DNA of 64,000 nucleotides from Bimuria novae-zelandiae CBS 107.79 (taxonomy: Eukaryota; Ascomycota; Dothideomycetes; Pleosporales; Didymosphaeriaceae), in contig ML976720.1 of assembly GCA_010015655.1 (NCBI GenBank), positions 300,111 to 364,110 on the forward strand. Reading direction: 5' to 3'. Below, piece after piece: positions 57,143 through 64,000 of the stretch. The notes under the pieces were generated by a model. It worked only from the letters and a program-made list of their open reading frames with translations. It was not told the origin of the DNA and did no database searches. Numbering within the stretch: the first letter of the stretch is position 1; each line of letters opens with the position of its first letter. Both the position numbers and the translations under genes were made by a program.

Positions 57143-58539
57143 GTGTCATTGGAGTGGGCTGTGTTCATGAACAAGAACAAGAACAAACCACTCCCCATTT
57201 TTATCCAGAGGTAGTAACACAGGGAGGGAACACAGTTGGAAAGGCGGTTCATGTAGATGAGTCTGCTTGATTGGCTCATATCATGGTATCGGTAATCGCA
57301 TGCCGCCACGATTGACGAGTGAATAGTGAATAGTCATTAGAAACACATGTTCTCTTGCATTGACGACTTTTTCGGTGCTCTATATGTCGCTGTCTATCTT
57401 CGTCACTCGCCGCGGAAATGAAAATAAGCTTTAGCAACTTGCATTCTTTAAAGTTCACCCTCCACTCGAATCCAGCCAGTATCACGAGTACTTTGCAGTA
57501 ATGTCATGGATGCAATCCATGTATATACGGTGGCTGCCGTGTAATATAGGACTGTTTGAGCCATGTCGGCAATGAAATACACGAGCATGATACAGTCACC
57601 GGCGAGCTGGTTGTCATGTCTGCAACCTGTCTACATGACAAAGAAATCGGACCTGATATGCGCCAGAAGGTTCTTGTCACTGGTCTCTCTGTTTGCAAGC
57701 CGGTTCTGTGTGAGGCTTTGTTGGGAAGGGAAGTTTGACACACTACGCTACATTTCTACACTAGAAAACAAAGGATGCTATTTCCTCCTTTTATGATCAT
57801 GTTTGCATATGGAGGGAGATGTCCGCTGAGCAAGCTTCCATGATCTAGAAAGACGATGTCGTGGGGATTGAATTGGTTAGTATTGCTGCCGCGCTAAGGA
57901 ATCTTTAATTCACGAACAAGGTTCGATACACGAGCCATGATGCACTGGACGAGTAATGGGGATGCAAATGACACAGAGATGTTTGATATGATGTACGTGG
58001 TAAAATTTCTGAAGTATAAACGTATACAGAGAACCTCCGTTTATGTAGAAGAGACTAGCTAGATCCATGTACTATAGTAGAGAAACCGATTGAAACTATA
58101 ACTTCCTTCTACCGACCTCCTTTATGCATGCTGTTTGACCTGCGATGTAGAGAGTGTGAACTCGCCCCGTATGTTGTCAAGATGCTGCATTGAGCCGGAT
58201 GCACAGGTTTCCCGGGCTCTTCCAAGCTCAGTGTTCAACTGCATCAGAGTGATTGTGCTCTGCATTCCCGTGACATTGCTTATGTTTGACGAGGTTGATT
58301 CTGAGTTTGAAAGAGCAATTGGCGACTTGCGCCCGCGACCACGACCACATATAAAAACTCGAGCGCCGCGCGACGTCCACACCACTACCCAAACGCTCCA
58401 TTTAACGCAGCCAACACCAGACCCGATCTTTCTATGCCGACAACATCTACAGGCAGCGACCGCCAGATACCGCGAGCGAACGATCGGATCCTCGAGCGAA
58501 CATTTTTGCCGTCAACAACAATAACCTCGAGAATCTACA
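57143..58539. other. Intergenic, nothing supported
   Basis: 1.4 kb of moderately AT-rich DNA without a supported gene. A TATA-like ACATATAAAAAC at about 58348 lies about 190 bases before the next start. Confidence 0.45.
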
Positions 58540-59771
58540 ATGTCTTCCGCTGGTGGTGCTTCCGGCAACGCCAACTCCGGCGACTGCGACCGCGCTCCCT
58601 CATACAAGGGCAAAGGCAAGTGTAAGTGCTATGTCCTGCAACGGCCAACAGCTTCTCACTCCTTGACAGCTCCCGAGAACCGCAACGAGGCTTGCCAGGT
58701 CATTGGCACCGCGCCAATTGACGTGAACATCGCCGAGGCGCAAGGTGTGGCGGGCAACTCTGGTGGCAGCAGCAACGGTAAGTACTTGCCAACTCTTGAT
58801 GCTTGTTAATATCCTGAACAATTTCTTTGCAGATTCCGCCAACGACGACATGTCCGACCAGGGCAGCGCTCCGCCGACCGACGACGAGAGCGAGGGGAAG
58901 CAGGCTGAGAACCTGAAGAAGGGCAAGGGCAAGGGTAAGTTTCTTCTTTCTTGATATACTGGATACACTCTCTGACTCACGACCAGGCCGCGCCGAAGAC
59001 AACAAGGACGCTTCGGAATATACAGGTGCCCACGACTACATCCCGGTCATTACTAGGGAGGACTTCGAGGACCCTGAGGATGAAGACGACCACTCCGAGC
59101 CCGAGGAGGAGCAGGACCTCATCAACGTGGCGTCCAGCTCTACCGACCCTCTGCTGAAAGCGCCGAAGGCGCGGCCGTTCAAATGTCCTTGGGATCAGTG
59201 CGATGACGATTACACGCGTAGAGACCACCTTAAGCGTCACATGAACCGCGAGCACTTCCGGCTAAAGCCTTACAAGTGTGCCGTTGTCATTCCTACGTGC
59301 CCTCAGGAATGTACGAGGAAGGACAAGCTCAAAGAGCACATGGCGCTGAAGCACAGGCGGTCGGCCAAGGCTGCGCAGGAGGGTGCAGATTCTGCGGCCC
59401 AGGCTGCTCACGGCGAGATTCAACTCCTTAACGATCTCTTCAACCGCATGATATCTGGGCAGACTGACACTGCCGCTGCCATCGCGGAACTTGCCGCCCA
59501 TGCTACGACTGGACAATCTTCTGGCGCCGGTCCATCTGGGCAGGCGTCTGCCGCTGGTCCATCAGGTCAACCCTCAGTCGCTCGTCTATCTGGGCAGACG
59601 TCAGGTGGCGATATCTTGTTCCACCTCGCGGCCCAGATCTGGGACAAGCCGAATAGCGACGACGAGGACGGAAAGGACGAAGACGTGGTCTATGATGAGG
59701 ACGCTGACGAGGACGGGAATGAAGACGACGACGAGCTCGGCGACGGGGGCGCCGACGAGGGAGGCGCCTAG
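58540..59771 (+). CDS. C2H2-type zinc-finger protein with acidic tail
   Basis: Four exons: 58540-58621, 58670-58777, 58833-58934 and 58987-59771, giving 358 residues. The start reads MSSAGGASGNANSGDCDRAP, then a Lys-Gly run (YKGKGK) that ends at intron 1. A second run (KKGKGKG) ends at intron 3. An acidic part (EDFEDPEDEDDHSEPEEEQD) precedes two finger-like units at about 160-222: FKCPWDQCDDDYTRRDHLKRH....H (Cys-x4-Cys) and YKCAVVIPTCPQECTRKDKLKEHMALKH. The middle is Ala-rich, then three near repeats GPSGQ / LSGQ, and a very acidic C-terminus (DDEDGKDEDVVYDEDADEDG). A fungal DNA- or RNA-binding protein; the specific family is not recognised. Confidence 0.85.
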
Positions 59772-61042
59772 ATGAAGGGAGGCTGAGAGCCACAAGCCGT
59801 CTGCGGCGGTGGTGAGAGAAAGACGACGAGAAAACTGGCAGGCAAAGGGATTATTCGCCCAAGCTGTCAATATGCAGCGTATAGCGATAAGCGGAGATGA
59901 TATAAGTTTTTCGATACGAAATATATAAATGCAACAGTGGTGATGTGTGATGTGTCCCTGGAAAAGAAGATGAAATGGCAGTGAATGAGGAATATATAGC
60001 CTTACATACCAAACAAATATACAATGCGTGACCAAAAGTTGGACCCTGCTCGTGGATTTACCTTTGCTACGAGCAGGCGACCCCGCTCATGACTGCATTC
60101 AAACGAGGCGCAAAGCGATTGTACCACTGGGAATGATATTGGCCAGTTAAAACACCGGTCCGCGTTCATTTAGAGACGTGCTTGGTGTTTCCCAATGATG
60201 CTTGCGACATTTTGCTCTGTGAAACAGCAGCACAGATATCCCAAAGTAGCGTAATGCTTCCTTCGCGGCAGAAATATTCATCCGTTTACTGCTCCATGTA
60301 TGATCGACAATCATGCTACCTTGGGCATTCATCGTCTTCCGTAATAACTAAATACTAGTTCGCTCCCTATATCTTAAGCTCGGACGATTGGTTTGGTCAG
60401 CCTTTCTGTTGTTGTAATCATTGTGTGCTTCTTGGTTGCTGTGTGTCGCATGATCATTTCAGTTCGTTGAAGACAATCAAAGCAAAGCTTGGTTTGGTCA
60501 CAAGCAGCATCAGGAGGAGGTTCCACCCAAAAAAAGCCGGATTGTCCAGCCGTCGGATAAAGGCGGACTGTCAATGTTCTCAATGGTAGGGATGGATTTT
60601 GGGGTGAAGCCGACAGAGTAGATGATGCGAAAAAGATCGAGGGAGAGACAAATCTAGGGTCGAAATTGATCACTTTTCAAGCAGTTGTTTCACACGTGCT
60701 TATGTGGGATGTGTGTTGGAAGTTGAGGTAACTTGACGAGGAGGGTTCCCAGGTTGTTGGGGATGGGCAGAACCGTGGAAACGCGCGGACAGGGGAGCAG
60801 CTGGGGACAAGCAGGAAACTGACCAAGAGCCAAAGGTTGGGAAAAACCAGAGGAAAGCAAGAAGAAAAACGGGGGGGGGGGGTTGTTGGATGCCACGAGG
60901 GAGTGAAATGAGCTTCATTGCGGTGACGACAAAACGGTCCGTGAGCTTGCGTTAACCAATTGTGGTTCAATGCGGGGCAGAAAGCTTGGAATTGTTCAGC
61001 CGAGGTCCCCCTGACACACGCACCTTGAGCGCAGCAGACGTG
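59772..61042. other. Intergenic, nothing supported
   Basis: 1.3 kb with no supported gene. It includes the 3' flank of the zinc-finger gene and the G12 run at 60871. Confidence 0.5.
60871..60882. repeat. Poly-G run (12)
   Basis: Twelve consecutive G. Its length could vary or be a sequencing artefact. Confidence 0.95.
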
Positions 61043-61876
61043 ATGGCGACTACAGCGACCAGCATGGGATTCCTTTCGTTACCGACAGAGCTCCGGCTTC
61101 ATATTCTGGACTACGTCTATGACCAGGGACCGCACGCTGGCTTCACCCTCTCGGTCGTGCCCATAAAAGAGAACCGGGGATCTCACCGAACCTTTACAGG
61201 GCTAATTCTGGACTGCAAATACTCACCAGCTGCAATCCTGAACGTTCGGCTTGCTTGCCGCTGCCTACGAGATGAGTCCACCAGAATGGCCTTCCAGCGT
61301 ACTGCCTTTGTGGTCCGAGGGCACTATGAACTATCAGCAACAAGACTTCGATCTCTCCAGCACTCACAGCTACTGAACCTGCGAAACTTGATCTTAGTCT
61401 TGGAGCCTTATCGGCTTGGCCTAATTACATCTTGGAGATATCCTTTCAATACTGCAAATCTGAGATTGGACGCGCTCACCATTACATTTACACCTACTTC
61501 TTCCCATGATCCCAGCACGCCGGACGACTTTGCAGTACACAACACCGTCGAGATAGTCGGGCTTCTACGACGTTTAGAGAACGTCAAGTGTTTGAGTTTC
61601 GTACAGAACGCGACCTTTCCCCAGAAAAGCTTTCAAACATGGTATCACAAACTCGTCGGCCTCCTGTTGAAGGAAGATCATTATCAGCGCTACGATGCTC
61701 CCGGAGCTCCACACATCGAAGCGACGTGGTGGGACTGGAACTACAACTCTGATGAAAAATTATTTGAATTTGTCGCGCGCCCAGCAAAGCCCATATTTCC
61801 AGAACCAGAGTACATGGAAGGTGTGGCGGCACCGCTCGTGGGGAGGCTCATGAGCGAAATGGAGGCAGCATTATGA
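61043..61876 (+). CDS. F-box-like protein of unknown function
   Basis: One exon of 277 residues from the first in-frame ATG at 61043; a longer frame to 60962 would need a GTG start. The N-terminus MATTATSMGFLSLPTELRLHILDYVYD has the LP-x-E-x-x-x-x-I pattern of fungal F-box-like domains. Further conserved-looking parts are ILNVRLACRCLRDESTRMAF, LRSLQHSQLLNLRNLILVLE and a region rich in Trp, Tyr and Phe (ATWWDWNYNSDEKLFEF). Proteins of this kind are numerous in Pezizomycotina and mostly uncharacterised; some link substrates to SCF ubiquitin ligases. That role is inferred from the short N-terminal match only. Confidence 0.75.
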   Translation: MATTATSMGFLSLPTELRLHILDYVYDQGPHAGFTLSVVPIKENRGSHRTFTGLILDCKYSPAAILNVRLACRCLRDESTRMAFQRTAFVVRGHYELSATRLRSLQHSQLLNLRNLILVLEPYRLGLITSWRYPFNTANLRLDALTITFTPTSSHDPSTPDDFAVHNTVEIVGLLRRLENVKCLSFVQNATFPQKSFQTWYHKLVGLLLKEDHYQRYDAPGAPHIEATWWDWNYNSDEKLFEFVARPAKPIFPEPEYMEGVAAPLVGRLMSEMEAAL

Positions 61877-63490
61877 AGACCCTGTCCTAATTCGCCGTGG
61901 AGTGGGAAACAAATGTGGGTCCGGACTCCGCACCACATGTTGACACTGCTTACGTCCATGCAGGGTAGAACACTCCATGGTGGCGTGGACCTTGAAAATC
62001 GCGCTGGAACCCAGTTTACTCTACTGCTAAACCATGGAGCAGCTGCAACGGCACCTGCGGGTTGCTTGAGCTGTTTCTGTATACCATTTCGGCGATTCTA
62101 GAGTTCCTGAGGCCGAAGCCAGGCCTGAGTACGTACCCCCGTGCTCCAACATTCTCCGAGTCTGATGCGAACCCGACTCCAGTGTGGAGACGGGGAACCA
62201 GTTATCCCTGTCTTCCAGGATCCCGTGCACTTGAGCGAGGTGCCGTGAACCGAGATCCGCTACAAGCAAAACATCTTCCGACCGACTCACACGTCCAAAA
62301 AGAATTTAATACAGTAGTTGCCATTGATGCATGGTATAATGGTCACTACAATTGGAACGCGAATTCGCGCAGAAGTGGACCTTGCTCCAGGTGCTCGGCC
62401 AACCTTCCGGTCGTTTGGAAAGTGTCAAAAGTAAGCTTTTGACTGTGGAAATTAAGTAAGGCCAAGACGGCTTGTTGCTTGCCAACTTGTTGGTTCAGGT
62501 CCCGTGGCGACTGTTGCACGCAGGACGACGGCTTCGACACGAGCCCTGGGAGCGTCTCAACGCCTCTCCCGATCGAACGTCATCTTCCGACACTAACTGC
62601 CATTGCTAAGGCATGCTAGATTAACTCGTATCTCCGACCGCCCGAAAATGCATTGTCGACACGCATCGCATTGCCTGTCAACATTTGAAGCTCCATCTGA
62701 GATCTATGGTAACGGCAAACAGAGCTCATAATAAAATCATTCCGACCCAGCGCTACAGATGCGGAAACATAAACAGTCGCTTTTGATGCGCTGTGAGGCA
62801 TTTCTTGCTCGTGCAGCAAAACCTGGAATACGACGATCTCCTAGGCTAGCAAAATTAAGCCACGCTAAGCAATTGCCGTGGCCGCAGAGCCTCACCATTT
62901 GAGCCGCTTTCTGATGCCGCCACACCAAGGCCCAAATTACTACTCATACAAAAATGGAGCCCCATATCCCACGGCAAGTTTTTCGAATCACCTGGTGGGG
63001 CACAGTACCTGTAGTTGGACAGTCCGCCGTTTTAACTACAGGCATTACAATGTCACCGCCATTTTGGGTAAGCAGACCAGGTCGCCGGCGCACATGCATG
63101 GTGTTTGGAGCAAGCGCTTGAGCGTAAAGGTTGGGGAATCGTTTTAGGTAACGATGCGATAAATCCGGAGGATACGGAGTATTACCAACCGATGAGGAGC
63201 CCCGTGGTGGAGCGGCTCCAAATTGACCCTGTGCGCCCACAGCGCGATGATGTGGGGATGGCATCAAGTACAAGTAGTCTCCCCCTCTTATGTTGCCTCC
63301 ATCCTTCAGTCTCTTCACCTTGGCAGAGGGAATTGTTCCGTGTCGTTTCTGCTCTTTTCGACCATAGCGCACTTATCGGGCCATAGAGTTGAGATTCCTT
63401 GGTTGTCAAATCAGGTGGGACCCATTCGTCACTCTTTGCATACGGCATTCTCCCTTCACAAGCCGAAACGACAGACCTACACATCTCGCG
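61877..63490. promoter_or_regulatory. Upstream region of the sugar transporter
   Basis: 1.6 kb without a supported gene. GTGGGG words (62995 and 63251 areas) match the CreA consensus SYGGRG, so carbon repression of the transporter is possible, but such short sites are common. Confidence 0.35.
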
Positions 63491-64000
63491 ATGGGTCTCC
63501 AAGGAGGTTCCCTCCGTTTGGCGCAGCTCTTTCTGGTCGTGCTGCCTGCCTTCGTCCTTTTCGGATACAACCAGTCTGGCGTTGGTGGTCTGCTCTCCCT
63601 GCGCGACTGGAATGACCACTTCCCGCAGATCGATACGGTCGATGCTACGGGTGCCAACAAGTCGAACAAATCTACTGTCCAGGGCGCAGTTGTCTCAACT
63701 TTCACCATTGGCGCGCTGTTTGGTGCGCTGAGCTGCTCCTGGGTTGGTGATGTCCTTGGCCGCAGGAAGACCACCTTTGTTGCCGCAATACTTACATTGA
63801 TCGGCGAAATCCTTCAATGCACCAGTTTCCACCTTGCCCAGTTCATTGTCGGTCGCTTCATTTTGGGATGGGGAGTGGGAATGCTTTCCACCACTGTACC
63901 GGTGTGGCAATCCGAGTGCGCGTCTACCGCCAACCGAGGAAAGCACGTTGTTCTCGATGGGTGTTTCATTAGCTTAGGCTTCACTCTTGAGGCTTGGATC
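63491..64000 (+). CDS. MFS sugar transporter, N-terminal part (cut by window end)
   Basis: The open frame starts MGLQGGSLRLAQLFLVVLPA at 63491 and runs off the window with 170 residues visible, about a third of the usual 500-550. Family marks are the first helix with VLFGYNQSGVGGLL, GAVVSTFTIGALFGALSCSW, the loop signature VGDVLGRRKT (the DxxGRR/K motif of major facilitators), QFIVGRFILGWGVGML (the second GR signature) and VPVWQSECASTANRGKHV, the PxxxxE..RG segment of sugar porters. It would import a hexose or related sugar through the plasma membrane with protons. The substrate cannot be told from this part. Confidence 0.93.
   Translation, partial: MGLQGGSLRLAQLFLVVLPAFVLFGYNQSGVGGLLSLRDWNDHFPQIDTVDATGANKSNKSTVQGAVVSTFTIGALFGALSCSWVGDVLGRRKTTFVAAILTLIGEILQCTSFHLAQFIVGRFILGWGVGMLSTTVPVWQSECASTANRGKHVVLDGCFISLGFTLEAWI

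Noticed and set aside
62062..62442. A 126-residue + frame between the F-box-like and transporter genes
   Set aside because: No domain, unusual composition and overlap with an equally long antisense frame.

Overview
The window is nuclear DNA of a filamentous ascomycete (Pezizomycotina), most likely a dothideomycete. The order is inference; the subphylum is well supported by short introns of 45-65 bases with GT/AG ends and CTAAC-like branch points, by the gene families present, and by a transposon island showing repeat-induced point mutation (RIP: CA to TA changes that turn Gln and Trp codons into stops). I saw no rRNA, tRNA or CRISPR array.

Layout. 1-720 is the edge of an AT-rich repeat block with an LTR fragment and a (TAA)n tract. 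1.4-26.1 kb is ordinary gene space: a Clr5-domain ankyrin protein (-), an NrtA/CrnA nitrate transporter (-) with a NirA-type site upstream, the splicing factor Prp38 (-) diverging from a GT8-like glycosyltransferase (+), the protein kinase A catalytic subunit (+), a long gene-poor stretch (13.5-18.0 kb), a four-helix membrane protein (-), a broken SprT-like metalloprotease gene (-), a secreted type-B carboxylesterase (+) and an EVE-domain protein (+).

26.56-43.3 kb is a RIP-degraded island of nested elements: solo LTRs, a pogo/Fot1-type DNA transposon with intact terminal inverted repeats, a Ty3/gypsy chromovirus of about 7.1 kb, a second gypsy pol fragment, and two copies of a 106-base LTR-like element. 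One 255-base solo LTR escaped RIP and is younger than its surroundings.

43.8-48.4 kb holds two flavoenzyme genes, a secreted BBE-type oxidoreductase and a salicylate-hydroxylase-like monooxygenase, separated by a 495-base deleted Tc1/mariner element. From 49.4 kb to the end come a 708-residue protein of unknown function, a cluster of zinc-finger genes and relics (52.5-59.8 kb), an F-box-like protein and the 5' part of an MFS sugar transporter cut by the window end.

Most genes are unrelated housekeeping or metabolic loci, not a pathway. Exon-intron models were built by hand from frame continuity; each complete spliced model totals an exact multiple of three.
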